DNA from: Persicobacter sp. CCB-QB2
Lineage (GTDB): Bacteria > Bacteroidota > Bacteroidia > Cytophagales > Cyclobacteriaceae
Reading direction: 5' to 3'
Length of the DNA stretch: 64,000 nt
Assembly (NCBI RefSeq): GCF_001274635.1
Contig: NZ_LBGV01000001.1
Coordinates: 3,534,001 to 3,598,000 of the forward strand
A program made the position numbers and the translations under genes. Shown here in pieces: positions 54,302 to 63,748 of the stretch (position 1 is its first letter; every line of letters begins with the position of its first letter). A model generated the notes under the pieces. It was not told the DNA's origin. It worked only from the letters and a program-made list of their open reading frames with translations, and ran no database searches.

Positions 54302-55447
54302 CTATTCTACTCTGGCGCCTTCACCCGTCACCACGGTATAAGTCTTTAAAGCAATTCCCATTTCTTGTTTATAAGCTTCAGAAATCGCTGCGATGAACTG
54401 ATCAACCGCTGCAGCTTTGACCAGGTTGATGGTACAACCGCCAAATCCACCGCCCATCATTCGGGCTCCAAAGACATTTTCATATTCTCTGGTAATGTCC
54501 ACCAAAAAATCCAGCTCTTTACAACTAACTTCATAATCATTTTGAAGTCCATCATGAGAGGCATATATCAGTTTGCCCAATTCGAAAAGCTCATTTTTAG
54601 AAAGGGCCTTTGCCGCAGCTTCTACTCGGTTATTTTCATTGATCACAAACTCACAACGTTTGTAAATCACGGGATCAAATTCCGATCGGTGAGCTTTTAA
54701 TAAATCAAGGGAAACATCACGCAGGCTATTGATGCTTTTGTCATATTTTTTCAGGATGGCAACTCCTGCCTCACATTGTTCCCTGCGCGTATTGTATTCG
54801 GAAGAGGCCAATGAGTGCGATACTCCTGTATCACAAAGTACCCACTTAAAACCACCTGTATTCAAAGGGAAAAGTGCTATTTCCTGCGATCGACAATCCA
54901 ATTTGATCACCTTATCCTTTTCTCCAAAAGTAGAAGCAAATTGGTCCATAATACCGCATTTTACACCGGCATAATGGTGCTCAGCTGCTTGCCCTACCAA
55001 TGCCAGGGATTTTTTATCCAAACCTCCCTTAAAAATCTCATTTAAGCCCGTCGCTAAAGCACATTCTAAGGCCGCTGATGAACTCAATCCGGCACCTAAA
55101 GGAACATCCCCGCCCATGACCAAATTAAAGCCCTCCACCTTTACCCCTTTTGCCATTAGCTCTGCCACTACGCCTTTAACGTAGTTGATCCAGCCTTCCG
55201 TGGCTTTTATCTCCTCCAGGCCGAATTCGGCTTCTTCTTCCAAATCAATAGCATAAGCTTTGACCGTTTTACTCTTGTTCGGCTCAAGAAGGCATACGAT
55301 CTCCTTATCAATGGCTGCGGGCATTACAAAGCCCTCATTATAGTCTGTATGTTCTCCAATTAGATTAATTCTTCCTGGTGCTCTCGCGATCGTGGGTTTT
55401 CCGCCGTAAAGGGCTTCAAACTTTTCTTCAAGGTGTTTGGTAGTCAT
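54302..55447 (-). CDS. galK: Galactokinase
   Basis: A 381-residue GHMP kinase that phosphorylates galactose with ATP, the entry to the Leloir pathway. Motif 1 PGRINLIGEHTDYNEGFVMP (substrate recognition), motif 2 PLGAGLSSSAALECALATG (ATP phosphate loop) and motif 3 MMGGGFGGCTINLV are all present, with catalytic Asp in KCGIMDQFAS. It is divergent from the sugar transporter, making a compact uptake and activation pair. galT and galM are not in the window. Confidence 0.96.
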   Translation of the reverse strand: MTTKHLEEKFEALYGGKPTIARAPGRINLIGEHTDYNEGFVMPAAIDKEIVCLLEPNKSKTVKAYAIDLEEEAEFGLEEIKATEGWINYVKGVVAELMAKGVKVEGFNLVMGGDVPLGAGLSSSAALECALATGLNEIFKGGLDKKSLALVGQAAEHHYAGVKCGIMDQFASTFGEKDKVIKLDCRSQEIALFPLNTGGFKWVLCDTGVSHSLASSEYNTRREQCEAGVAILKKYDKSINSLRDVSLDLLKAHRSEFDPVIYKRCEFVINENNRVEAAAKALSKNELFELGKLIYASHDGLQNDYEVSCKELDFLVDITREYENVFGARMMGGGFGGCTINLVKAAAVDQFIAAISEAYKQEMGIALKTYTVVTGEGARVE

Positions 55448-55844
55448 TGGTATTGTACGCTAAAAAAAAATGTAATGCTTTGAGTAAATGTAGCACAAAA
55501 TGACCAAAAATTCATTGACGCAGCTCCACTAAGTTTTTTTCTTTTATCGCTTGAGAAAGTTGCGCCTAATTTCAAATTGAATCTTTCCTGCAATCGTTTG
55601 AATTTTACCCAATTCTTATCATAATTTTTTAATTTTAGCTTAATTTTGTTTTCCGAATTTATGATCGAGCTCATTTTTTGAGAATTAAGTTTTTATTTTT
55701 GAAAACAACACCCCCTTTATTTTTTAAATATTATAAATACAGCCGTATATTAGCTGAGAAATTTAGCATATTTTTGAATCTAGAAAACCTTTTTTAAACG
55801 GTATCTTGTGGTCCCACACATAGGGCCTAAAGCTTTTAGTAATC
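55448..55844. promoter_or_regulatory. Divergent control region between galK and the sugar transporter
   Basis: 397 AT-rich bases without a gene. Two candidate -7 boxes for the transporter are TATTTTTG at 55694-55701 and at 55769-55776. No operator dyad could be recognised. A short minus-strand ORF here has no protein-like character. Confidence 0.5.
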
Positions 55845-57125
55845 ATGGCAGAAGTAATGGAAAAAAAGACAAACCAAGGGCAGGAAACGAACTATACCAA
55901 GCCCTTCATTATTTTGGTGGCGCTCTTTTTTGTCGTTGGGTTTTTAACAACGGCAAATGGACAATTTCAGGCACCATTAAAAACCGCCTTCCTGGCAAAC
56001 GCAGGTAACCTAAAGAATACCTTGGTGACCCTCATCACCTTCGCTTTCTTTATGGGCTATCCGGCCATGGGAGGAGTTTCTTCAAGATGGATTGATAAGT
56101 TGGGTTATAGAAATACGCTGATCCGTGGATTAGTGATGTTGGTGGCTGCTTTGGGCGTGTTCCGTCTTTCTGTTTTTGCTGATGCCACTTTGGGTTCAGT
56201 TGCATTAACAGCAGAGGCAACCGTTCCTTATGCATTCTTTATTTTCTTGGCAGGTTCTTTCTTTATGGGTTGCTCTCTGGCAGTATTGCAGGTAGTAATT
56301 AACCCCTATTTGGTAAGTTGTAACGTTCCGGGCACTACTTCAGTGACTCGTATGAGTATTGGTGGATCTTCCAACTCAATTGGTACTACTATCGCGCCAT
56401 ATTTCGTGGCATTCTTGGTATTCAAAGGAGTGGAGAATCCAGCAGTGGAGCAAATGGGTATTCCATTTTTCGGATTGATGGCAGCAGTAGCATTGGTTGC
56501 TTTCATAATGAGTAAGCTGGAGCTACCGGAAATTCAGGGAACTACTTCAGGTGGAGATGTTAAATTAGAGAAAAGCGTTTGGTCCTTTACTCACCTATTC
56601 TTGGGTGTTGTGGGTATCTTCGTTTATGTTGGTGTGGAGATCTGTATCGGTTCTAATATTAACCTTTATGCAGAAGACTTAGGATTACCAACGGATATTT
56701 ATACTTTGATGGCTGCCTTGTACTGGGGTGGTATGTTAGCAGGGCGTTTGTTGGGCTCTACACTTTCAAGAGTTGCTGCACAAACGCAATTGGCTGTAGC
56801 CGCTACCGGTGCTTTGGTATTAGTAACAGCAGGTATGTTGTTGAACCAACCATGGTTCCTAGTGGGTGCAGGGGTGTTCCACTCTATTATGTGGGGAGCA
56901 ATCTTCGCTTTGGCTTTGGATAAATTAGGTAAGTATACCACAGCGGCTTCTGGCGCTTTGATGATTGGTGTAGCTGGTGGAGCGATCATTCCTTGGTTCC
57001 AGGGTATCGCAGCTGACGTTATGGGCGGCTGGCAGTGGACTTGGATTTTGGTTATCGCTTGTGAGGCTTACATCCTTTTCTATGCTTTGATTGGTCATAA
57101 GCACAGCCTGGCTGAAAATGCATAA
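55845..57125 (+). CDS. Sugar:proton symporter, FucP/GluP family
   Basis: A 426-residue MFS transporter with about 12 transmembrane helices. The opening TKPFIILVALFFVVGFLTTA then NGQFQAPLK, the motif RWIDKLGYRNTLIRGLVM, and FMGCSLAVLQVVINPYLV are typical of the glucose/galactose branch of the family. With galK divergent, galactose (or glucose and galactose) is the likely substrate. Strong codon bias suggests good expression. Confidence 0.88.
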   Translation: MAEVMEKKTNQGQETNYTKPFIILVALFFVVGFLTTANGQFQAPLKTAFLANAGNLKNTLVTLITFAFFMGYPAMGGVSSRWIDKLGYRNTLIRGLVMLVAALGVFRLSVFADATLGSVALTAEATVPYAFFIFLAGSFFMGCSLAVLQVVINPYLVSCNVPGTTSVTRMSIGGSSNSIGTTIAPYFVAFLVFKGVENPAVEQMGIPFFGLMAAVALVAFIMSKLELPEIQGTTSGGDVKLEKSVWSFTHLFLGVVGIFVYVGVEICIGSNINLYAEDLGLPTDIYTLMAALYWGGMLAGRLLGSTLSRVAAQTQLAVAATGALVLVTAGMLLNQPWFLVGAGVFHSIMWGAIFALALDKLGKYTTAASGALMIGVAGGAIIPWFQGIAADVMGGWQWTWILVIACEAYILFYALIGHKHSLAENA

Positions 57126-57168
57126 TTGAATTTATTTCGTGCGAAAGCACAACCCCAAATAAACTATG

Positions 57169-57199
57169 AGCATCCTGCAATTGTGGGATGCTTTTTTTT
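57169..57199 (+). terminator. Terminator of the sugar transporter
   Basis: AGCATCC and GGGATGCT arms around TGCAATTGT, followed by eight Ts. Confidence 0.85.
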
Positions 57200-57310
57200 A
57201 TGGGCCCTGCTGCCGCTAATACGCCAGCACCGGGCTTTCGCGGCTCACCCCATCGGCCTTTTGGGCCGCTGTGGTTCAAACAGGCCCGCTCTATCCCTGG
57301 TCCGGTTGGA
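57200..57310. repeat. GC-rich intergenic module
   Basis: About 110 bases much richer in GC than the surroundings, with CGGGCTTTCGCGGCTC, a CGGCC-TTTTG-GGCCG hairpin at about 57254-57268, and CAGGCCCGCTCTATCCCTGG. From memory, similar CGGGCTTTC...GGCCCGCTC...ATCCCT modules recur between genes in many Bacteroidota genomes. I cannot verify that here. There is no credible ORF. Confidence 0.4.
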
Positions 57311-57392
57311 CGCGAGGAGATGAGGATCTGGAATGAGGGGCAATATTGGAAGGTAGGGAATGGCTTTGTTGGTCTTCCTGGTAGGCGAAAAT

Positions 57393-57615
57393 CTAAGCCG
57401 AATGATTCACCATAAATTTAGTGGCTCGTCTTAAGCGGATTATTTTCAGGTCAATAATGTGTTGTTTGTTGATTTGTTAATAGCCCAAATTGGGGCAAGC
57501 TTGTTTTCTCTTCATTCATCTGCTTTTTTGGAATAAACTTGAAATAGGGAACTATTCTTTCATTTTTCCCGCTTTGCAGCTAAACGAGGGTTTTAGCATG
57601 AATAACCCGGGTTAA
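57393..57615 (+). repeat. Dispersed structured repeat, copy 8
   Basis: Left end TAAGCCGAATGATTCACC, right end CATGAATAACCCGGGTTAA; one end pair is mismatched (left GCC, right GGG). The palindrome is GCCCAAATTGGGGC. It follows the transporter terminator and ends just before the aspS terminator. Confidence 0.85.
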
Positions 57616-57646
57616 GGGCAGGGGACATTAGGGAGTCCATAAAAAA

Positions 57647-57676
57647 ATCCCTGCCGGTGAATACCAACAGGGATTT
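57647..57676 (-). terminator. Terminator of aspS
   Basis: AATCCCTG and CAGGGATT arms around a 14-base loop, with a T run on the minus strand. Confidence 0.8.
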
Positions 57677-57707
57677 AAATTATTTTTCTGCCAAAATACT
57701 CTGGCGA

Positions 57708-59468
57708 TTAGTCTTCTTTTTTCAGGTTTAGTGCGATTTGCAGTTCATCCAATTGCGTTCCATCCACTAATGCAGGAGAGTCAATCATCACATCACGGCC
57801 CGAGTTGTTTTTCGGGAAAGCGATATAGTCACGGATGGACTCAGAACCACCGAACATCGCGCACAAGCGGTCAAAGCCAAGGGCGATTCCACCATGCGGA
57901 GGTGCACCGTATTCAAAAGCTTCCATCAGGAATCCAAACTGCTCCTTAGCTTCCTCATCCGTAAAACCAAGGTGTTTGAACATCAATTGCTGCTGCTCAC
58001 GATCGTGGATACGAATAGAACCACCACCGATCTCCACACCATTGATCACCATATCATAAGCATTCGCACGAACCGCTCCCGGATCAGTGTCCAATAGCGC
58101 CATGTCTTCCGGCTTTGGAGAAGTGAATGGGTGGTGCATCGCATGGAAACGTTTGGTTTCTTCATCCCACTCTAGCAATGGGAAGTTCACGACCCACAAA
58201 GGTTTGAATTCTCCTTCTTTGCGCAAGCCCAATTCATTACCCATATGTAAACGAAGCTCGTTCATCTGCTTGCGCACCTCATCTTTAGCACCCGAAAGTA
58301 CCAGCAATAAGTCGCCTGCTTTTGCTTCCATCGTTTGTGCCCAGGCAGCTAATGCTTCCTGATCAAAGAACTTGTCTACGGAAGATTTAAAGGAACCATC
58401 CTCATTACACTTCACATAAACCAATCCTTTTGCGCCTACTTGCTGAGACTTTACAAAGTTTGTCAGGGCATCCAATTGCTTACGCGTATAGCTTGCGCAA
58501 CCCTCTGCTTTAATTCCGACTACTAATTCAGCATCATCAAATACCTTGAAGCCTTTGTTTTGAGCCACCTCGTTCAGTTCCACGAACTCCATGCCGAAAC
58601 GGATATCCGGTTTGTCAGAACCATAAAGACGCATCGCATCTGCATACTCCATATGCGGGAAATCACCAATTTCCTGGTTCAATACCATACGGAATAAGTG
58701 GCGCACCATCCCTTCGAAGATATCCAGAATGTCCTGCTGCTCAATGAAAGCAAGTTCGCAGTCTATTTGGGTGAACTCCGGCTGGCGATCGGCACGCAAA
58801 TCTTCATCACGGAAACATTTTACAATTTGGAAGTAACGGTCAAAGCCCGATACCATCAACAACTGCTTGAAAGTTTGTGGGGATTGAGGCAAAGCGTAAA
58901 ACTCTCCCGGGTTCATACGAGAAGGCACGATGAAGTCACGTGCGCCTTCCGGAGTAGATTTGATCAAAACAGGTGTTTCGATCTCTAAAAAGTTTTGCTC
59001 ATCCAAGTAACGACGTACTTCCTGTGCAATGCGGTGGCGCAATGCCAACTTCTCACGTACCGGATTACGACGAAGATCCAGGTAACGGTATTTCATGCGC
59101 AGGTCATCACCACCATCGGTATCATCCTCAATCATGAATGGAGGAAGTTTCGCCGCATTAAGAATTTCAATGGCCGAAACTTTGATCTCAATTGCTCCTG
59201 TTGGGATTTTATCATTCTTAGAGTAACGTTCTACTACTGTCCCGGTCGCCTGGATCACGAACTCACGTCCTAACTGGCGGGTCTTTTCCAAAACTTCAGG
59301 AGCAGTAACGCCCTCTTCAAAAATCAATTGGGTGATGCCGTAACGGTCACGAAGGTCAACCCAAGCCATGCCGCCTTTATCGCGAACACGCTGAACCCAT
59401 CCGGACAGGGTAACTTCTTTATTGACATCCTCAATGCGGAGTTCTCCGCAGGTATGTGATCTGTACAT
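57708..59468 (-). CDS. aspS: Aspartyl-tRNA synthetase
   Basis: A 586-residue class II synthetase of the bacterial type. An N-terminal OB-fold anticodon domain ([20 protein letters not shown]) is followed by motif 2 ([20 protein letters not shown]), a GAD insertion (about residues 285-420), and motif 3 ([15 protein letters not shown]). It charges tRNA-Asp. Whether it also charges tRNA-Asn cannot be told without knowing if the genome has asnS or gatCAB. Confidence 0.96.
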   Translation of the reverse strand: MYRSHTCGELRIEDVNKEVTLSGWVQRVRDKGGMAWVDLRDRYGITQLIFEEGVTAPEVLEKTRQLGREFVIQATGTVVERYSKNDKIPTGAIEIKVSAIEILNAAKLPPFMIEDDTDGGDDLRMKYRYLDLRRNPVREKLALRHRIAQEVRRYLDEQNFLEIETPVLIKSTPEGARDFIVPSRMNPGEFYALPQSPQTFKQLLMVSGFDRYFQIVKCFRDEDLRADRQPEFTQIDCELAFIEQQDILDIFEGMVRHLFRMVLNQEIGDFPHMEYADAMRLYGSDKPDIRFGMEFVELNEVAQNKGFKVFDDAELVVGIKAEGCASYTRKQLDALTNFVKSQQVGAKGLVYVKCNEDGSFKSSVDKFFDQEALAAWAQTMEAKAGDLLLVLSGAKDEVRKQMNELRLHMGNELGLRKEGEFKPLWVVNFPLLEWDEETKRFHAMHHPFTSPKPEDMALLDTDPGAVRANAYDMVINGVEIGGGSIRIHDREQQQLMFKHLGFTDEEAKEQFGFLMEAFEYGAPPHGGIALGFDRLCAMFGGSESIRDYIAFPKNNSGRDVMIDSPALVDGTQLDELQIALNLKKED

Positions 59469-59491
59469 ATTTTGATAAGTAAATTTCCGTG

Positions 59492-59499
59492 CAAAGGTA
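59492..59499 (-). promoter_or_regulatory. -7 box of aspS
   Basis: On the minus strand TACCTTTG matches TAnnTTTG and lies 24 bases upstream of the aspS ATG. An exact -33 TTG is not seen. Confidence 0.5.
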
Positions 59500-59641
59500 A
59501 AAAAATATTAGCGGGAATGCTGAATATCGCCGATTTCAGGCCGGCTTTTTACCAATCGGGAATTTACAGGTTTTTTGGATCTTTTTTAGAGCTCGCTTTG
59601 CTTCTTTTTATAAAATATTGGGAAGTATTTGTGGGAAATAT

Positions 59642-59862
59642 TTAAACCCGAATTATTCACCGTTCAATTCATCGAATCACCTCAAGGGGCTTTCCTTTAG
59701 GTTATTACAGGTGTGTTATTTGATTTTTATAGTCCAAATTTGGGCAAGCTTGCTTACTCCTCATTCATCTGCCTCATTGAAAAAAAATGAAATTGGAAGA
59801 TTTTCTTCATTTTTTCGGCCTTATAGCTAAAGGAGGAAATAAGCATGCCTAATTCGGCTTAA
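59642..59862 (+). repeat. Dispersed structured repeat, copy 9
   Basis: Left end AAACCCGAATTATTCACC, right end CCTAATTCGGCTTAA (one end pair mismatched, C opposite C). The third stem is GAAGA-TTT-TCTTC, a different but perfect pairing. It lies between two divergent genes and ends 27 bases before the kinase-like gene. Confidence 0.84.
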
Positions 59863-59889
59863 TAAGCAGCCTCAAATTGTTCATCGAAA

Positions 59890-60660
59890 ATGGCGGACAA
59901 TAAAAACGATAATGGAAATATTGCCGTTGATAATGATAGAAAGCCACCAATTTTTTATGCCATGACCAATACAGACTTATTCAATCAATACCTGACTGAT
60001 CGGATGGATAAAATGCCAGATCGGGCCAAAGCTAAGCTCAATCCGCCAGTGATCACCATTTCCCGTGAGGCGGGATGTGGGGCGGAGCATATTGCAAAAA
60101 AGCTTTCCGCCAAAATGAATGCGCTTTATCCGAATGCTATGCCGCAGTGGCGCTATATAAATAAGGAGGTGATGGAGAAGGCGGCCGATAAGTTAAAAAT
60201 GCGGGTGGATGAGGTAGAGCGAAACTATAATCAGGGACACCGCGAAGTAGTAGAGGATCTGTTCTTCAGCTTAGGAACCAATTATTATAATTTCAATGAT
60301 ACCAAGGTGAAGAAGACCATTGTGAACGTGGTTCGTGATTTCGCCCATCAAGGAAATATGATTATTGTAGGACGCGCCGGCGAATGCCTGACCGCCGATC
60401 TGGATCGGGTGTTGCAGACTACCATTCACGCACCTTTGGAATGGCGGGCACAGAACCTGATCAGGCGTTGGGGAATAGATAAGAAAGAGGCTTTGGAATA
60501 TATAGACAAGAACGATAAGAAGCGGAAAGCCTTCCGTGATTTTTATGCCAAAGGCAAAGCACTGAGATACGACTTAAGCATTGATGCTTCTTCCTTCACC
60601 GAAGATGAAATTGTAGAACTACTCTTTCAGACATTAAAGCTTAAAAAATATATAAAGTAA
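59890..60660 (+). CDS. Cytidylate kinase-like protein
   Basis: A 256-residue P-loop protein of the Cytidylate_kin2 group. A charged, probably disordered N-terminus is followed by VITISREAGCGAEHIAKKLS (degenerate P-loop), WRYINKEVMEKAADKLKM, VGRAGECLTADLDRVLQTTI, and YDLSIDASSFTEDEIVELLF. True CMP kinases are shorter and have GxxGxGKS, so the substrate is uncertain; a nucleotide kinase or a regulatory role is possible. Confidence 0.8.
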   Translation: MADNKNDNGNIAVDNDRKPPIFYAMTNTDLFNQYLTDRMDKMPDRAKAKLNPPVITISREAGCGAEHIAKKLSAKMNALYPNAMPQWRYINKEVMEKAADKLKMRVDEVERNYNQGHREVVEDLFFSLGTNYYNFNDTKVKKTIVNVVRDFAHQGNMIIVGRAGECLTADLDRVLQTTIHAPLEWRAQNLIRRWGIDKKEALEYIDKNDKKRKAFRDFYAKGKALRYDLSIDASSFTEDEIVELLFQTLKLKKYIK

Positions 60661-60688
60661 CGCAACGAGGCTTTGTAATTGATTTTTT

Positions 60689-60713
60689 AGGAGAGGTTTA
60701 CCTCTCCTTTTTT
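60689..60713 (+). terminator. Terminator of the cytidylate kinase-like gene
   Basis: AGGAGAGG-TTTA-CCTCTCCT then seven Ts. The T run touches the -7 box of the next gene. Confidence 0.88.
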
Positions 60714-60721
60714 TATCTTTG
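60714..60721 (+). promoter_or_regulatory. -7 box of the small membrane protein gene
   Basis: TATCTTTG, identical to the uvrA box, 11 bases before the ATG at 60733. This implies a very short leader. Confidence 0.45.
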
Positions 60722-60732
60722 TAGCCAAAAAG

Positions 60733-60918
60733 ATGCAAGAAGCTTTTGCTTACGTATTCGCCGGATTTTTTATCCTTTCCTTACTTTCCCTAATCGTGGG
60801 TTTGGTACGCCCCTGGCGTGTATTGTGGTTTTGGGATCAAGCCCATCGCTGGGGCGTGATTAAATTGTATGTTCCGCTTTCGGTTTTGTTTTATTTATTG
60901 TACTTCTGGCTCCGCTGA
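60733..60918 (+). CDS. Small two-helix membrane protein
   Basis: A 61-residue protein, MQEAFAYVFAGFFILSLLSL then IVGLVRPWRVLWFWDQAHRW and KLYVPLSVLFYLLYFWLR. The two hydrophobic segments are joined by a Trp/Arg-rich loop. I do not recognise a named family. A -7 box directly upstream supports it. Its last 24 bases overlap the end of the convergent lipoprotein gene. Confidence 0.65.
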   Translation: MQEAFAYVFAGFFILSLLSLIVGLVRPWRVLWFWDQAHRWGVIKLYVPLSVLFYLLYFWLR

Positions 60919-61407
60919 GGAAGTATTGTCCTCTTCCACCTTCACTAGCTTACGTGTGAAGAATAAAAGGGCATAGCCCGGGGATTGTGAGGAACTTGAA
61001 GCTTCTCCCTCATTAAGATGTAGTTTGGTGTTGGAATGATATTGCTTGATGGTCAGGGTATCTCTTCGATAATCTGTTATTTCCAGATACACATATGGAG
61101 AAGGTAAATAAGGATGTTCCATATTAATGGATAGAACATTATAAAAGAATCCCCCATCATCATGTTTGCCAGGTATTCCCTGCAAACTAAAGGCACCTTC
61201 AGGGGAAATATTGTAAAAAGTTTTACTAAACTCTACATCCGGCTGTGGAGTCCCATAGGAATATTGACTCTCAATGACTTTCCATTTGCCATAGGCCAGG
61301 TAGGAAGGGTATATCAACTCCGGTTCTTCTTCATCTTGTGGTGCTGAACATCCAAAGGCTAAAAGAGCCAGACAAAGGGCAAAGAGGCCTTTTTTTAGGT
61401 CTTTCAT
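60895..61407 (-). CDS. Lipoprotein of unknown function
   Basis: A 170-residue protein with signal LFALCLALLAFGC (lipid on C20), an acidic spacer (PQDEEEPEL), and a beta-rich domain (YLAYGKWKVIESQYSYG; GAFSLQGIPGKHDDGGFFYN; PYVYLEITDYRRDTLTIKQY). The W-K-V-I-E-S opening is loosely lipocalin-like, but I would not assign it. The start at 61407 is chosen for the signal peptide; an upstream in-frame start adds nine residues. Confidence 0.7.
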   Translation of the reverse strand: MKDLKKGLFALCLALLAFGCSAPQDEEEPELIYPSYLAYGKWKVIESQYSYGTPQPDVEFSKTFYNISPEGAFSLQGIPGKHDDGGFFYNVLSINMEHPYLPSPYVYLEITDYRRDTLTIKQYHSNTKLHLNEGEASSSSQSPGYALLFFTRKLVKVEEDNTSSAEPEVQ

Positions 61408-61452
61408 AGGTAGGTGTTTGTTAACTGAAAACAAGCAGGCTTGTTTTAAAAA

Positions 61453-61483
61453 AATGGTCGATCCAATTTATGAACCGACCATT
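61453..61483 (-). terminator. Terminator of the pullulanase gene
   Basis: AAATGGTCG and CGACCATTT arms around a 13-base loop, with a T run on the minus strand. Confidence 0.8.
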
Positions 61484-61506
61484 TAAATTCCATCAATTTT
61501 TTGAAT

Positions 61507-63513
61507 TTATTCTGCGCGCAGGATATATGCGGTGTGAGCGGGAACTTTTACTTCCCTGACTTCTCTTTTTATTCCCCTTTCTTTGATTTGCTTTCCATCT
61601 CCCACTAAAGACCAATAGCCACGGGGCAATTTGATGGTTTGCTGGCCAGCATCAGCATTAAAAATCACGATGATTTCCTGCCATTCATCCAGATTCGCAT
61701 AATTACTTATTTTGTAAGCGACGACGGCTTCGGGGGTATCCATGAACTCCAAATTATTCTGAATCATTTCAGCGGTAAGCATTCTAAAGGCCGGATGATT
61801 TTTACGCAACTGGATCAAGCCTTTGTAATAACTGACTATATCCTGATGCTGACTCTTCCAGTTCCAGTCGATTTGGTTGATGGCATCGGGCTTATTGTAG
61901 GAGTTATGTTCCCCTCCTTTGGTTCTCAGCATTTCTGATCCGGCATGGAGGAAAGGAACGCCCTGAGAGGTCAGGATCATGGTGGCGGCCAGGCGATCCA
62001 ACTTTTGAATAGTTGCTTCACTGGCTTTGGGATTGGCAATCTTTAGCTTATCATAAAGCGTCTGGTTGTCATGACAGGATACGTAGTTGACGCACTGTGA
62101 AGGTTTGTTGGCCCAGGGAGCTTTACTATAATTGATTTTATTGTAATTGATCTGATCGTGCTGGATAGCGCCGACGATACCGAACTTTATGCTTTCTTTC
62201 AGGTCAAACTGACCTCCGATATAACCACTTTCTTCATCATAAAAAACAGATCCTTTTACTGCATCTCGCATATCATCTGAAAAAGCGGCAACATCAGTTA
62301 ATTGGGTTGTATTTATTTTTAAGGCCTGTTCATCTGCCGGAAGCGGAGAGGCTGCCGCATTCCAGCCTTCGCCATAAACGTAAATAGAAGGATCAATCTC
62401 TTTTAATGCTGCTGACAACTGGTTCATGGTTTCAATATCATGAATGGCCATAAGATCAAAACGGAAACCATCCAGATGGTATTCTTTGGCCCAGTATTTA
62501 CAGGATTCAATGATGTATTTCCGCATCATCGGATGTTCAGAGGCGGTTTCGTTACCACAGGCAGAGGCGTCAGAAAAGGTTCCATCCTCATTATGACGGT
62601 AGTAATAGCCCGGAGATTCCAGGTTGAAGTTAGCATCCTCGGTAAAACCGGTATGGTTGTACACCACATCTAACACCACCCGAATGCCTTGTTCATGAAA
62701 TCCTTTGACCATTTCTTTAAACTCCCGGATTCTCACTGCGGGCTCATAAGGATCGGTAGCGTAAGAACCTTCGGGGACATTATAATTTTGAGGATCATAT
62801 CCCCAGTTAAATTGTGGTTCGTCCAGTTTACTCTCATCCACGGAGCGGTAATCAAAGGCAGGTAAAAGGTGTACATGCGTCACTCCCATTTCCTTAATAT
62901 GGTCAATACCAGTTGCGAGTCCTTCCGGCGATTTGGTGCCTTTTTCTACTAAGCCTAAAAATTTGCCCGGATATTGACTGCCACTGGTTTCAGAGATGGT
63001 AACATCCCTCACATGAAGCTCATATAAGATAATATCGTTTGGGCGGGCAAGTAATGGCCGTTTATCTGCCTCCCAACCTTCCGGATCGGTCTTGGTTAAA
63101 TCAATTACCTGAGCACGTTTCCCATTTACACCAACGGCTTGGGCATAAATGCCCGGGGTCTCCTCCAGCATCTCTTTGCCAATGTGGACCTGATAGGTAT
63201 AAAATCTCCCTTCCTGATTCCCATTGACCACTAGCTTCCATAGGCCATCTTTTTCATTGGATTTCAACATGGAAATGGTCTCTACAGGACTTCCCCCCTC
63301 TCCCTTCTCATAAAAATGAAGGTCTACCGCTGTTGCAGTGGGTGACCATACTTTAAATGTGGACTTTTCTGGGCTGAATTCAGGCCAAAGATCCCCGTGA
63401 TATTCCGGGTAATCCAGGTAACTGTCGAACTTGGGGACAGCGGGGCCGCAACTAATCAGCAGTCCTGTCATGATAATTAGCAAGAGGTTGGAGAAATAAA
63501 GATTGCCTTTCAT
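61507..63513 (-). CDS. pulA: Type I pullulanase lipoprotein
   Basis: A 668-residue debranching enzyme of GH13 that cleaves alpha-1,6 bonds in pullulan, starch or glycogen. A lipoprotein signal (LLLIIMTGLLISC, lipid on C22) places it on the cell surface or in the periplasm. Domains: CBM48 (FSPEKSTFKVWSPTATAVDL), the type I marker FNWGYDPQNYNVPEGSY (YNWGYDP with Phe first), then the barrel with nucleophile Asp in DGFRFDLM, acid Glu in YGEGWN and stabilising Asp in SCHDNQ. Full length. It is a lone gene rather than part of a visible susC/D locus. Confidence 0.93.
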   Translation of the reverse strand: MKGNLYFSNLLLIIMTGLLISCGPAVPKFDSYLDYPEYHGDLWPEFSPEKSTFKVWSPTATAVDLHFYEKGEGGSPVETISMLKSNEKDGLWKLVVNGNQEGRFYTYQVHIGKEMLEETPGIYAQAVGVNGKRAQVIDLTKTDPEGWEADKRPLLARPNDIILYELHVRDVTISETSGSQYPGKFLGLVEKGTKSPEGLATGIDHIKEMGVTHVHLLPAFDYRSVDESKLDEPQFNWGYDPQNYNVPEGSYATDPYEPAVRIREFKEMVKGFHEQGIRVVLDVVYNHTGFTEDANFNLESPGYYYRHNEDGTFSDASACGNETASEHPMMRKYIIESCKYWAKEYHLDGFRFDLMAIHDIETMNQLSAALKEIDPSIYVYGEGWNAAASPLPADEQALKINTTQLTDVAAFSDDMRDAVKGSVFYDEESGYIGGQFDLKESIKFGIVGAIQHDQINYNKINYSKAPWANKPSQCVNYVSCHDNQTLYDKLKIANPKASEATIQKLDRLAATMILTSQGVPFLHAGSEMLRTKGGEHNSYNKPDAINQIDWNWKSQHQDIVSYYKGLIQLRKNHPAFRMLTAEMIQNNLEFMDTPEAVVAYKISNYANLDEWQEIIVIFNADAGQQTIKLPRGYWSLVGDGKQIKERGIKREVREVKVPAHTAYILRAE

Positions 63514-63645
63514 TTGAGTAACGTTAATGACACCTAAAAATAATGCAATGAGCTTAAGTTTACCAGCACTTTATGGGCAGATGAGCTCATTGGTGTAATT
63601 TTATTGTCATAAGTCGGCTTTGGATACAAAGTTTTTGATTTGAAT

Positions 63646-63700
63646 AAAAAAAGCAATCTGAGGCGGCCAATTAATTGAAATCCGACAAAGATTGCTTTTC
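63646..63700 (-). terminator. Terminator of purM
   Basis: AAAAGCAATCT and AGATTGCTTTT arms with a long loop (about 30 bases) and a T run on the minus strand, 48 bases beyond the purM stop. Confidence 0.65.
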
Positions 63701-63748
63701 CTTTTATTAGGCCTTCCGCTAATGGAAAGCATAATATTGATTGCAGCA

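Noticed and set aside
55444-55674. 76-codon minus-strand ORF upstream of galK
   Set aside because: It is lysine- and phenylalanine-rich from AT content, has no motif, and occupies the divergent promoter region.
57188-57415. 75-codon ORF across the GC-rich module
   Set aside because: It starts inside a terminator T run and runs into repeat copy 8. The proline and glycine richness comes from GC content.
59618-59830. 70-codon plus-strand ORF over repeat copy 9
   Set aside because: It is produced by the repeat sequence itself, and the frame is not kept open in the other copies.
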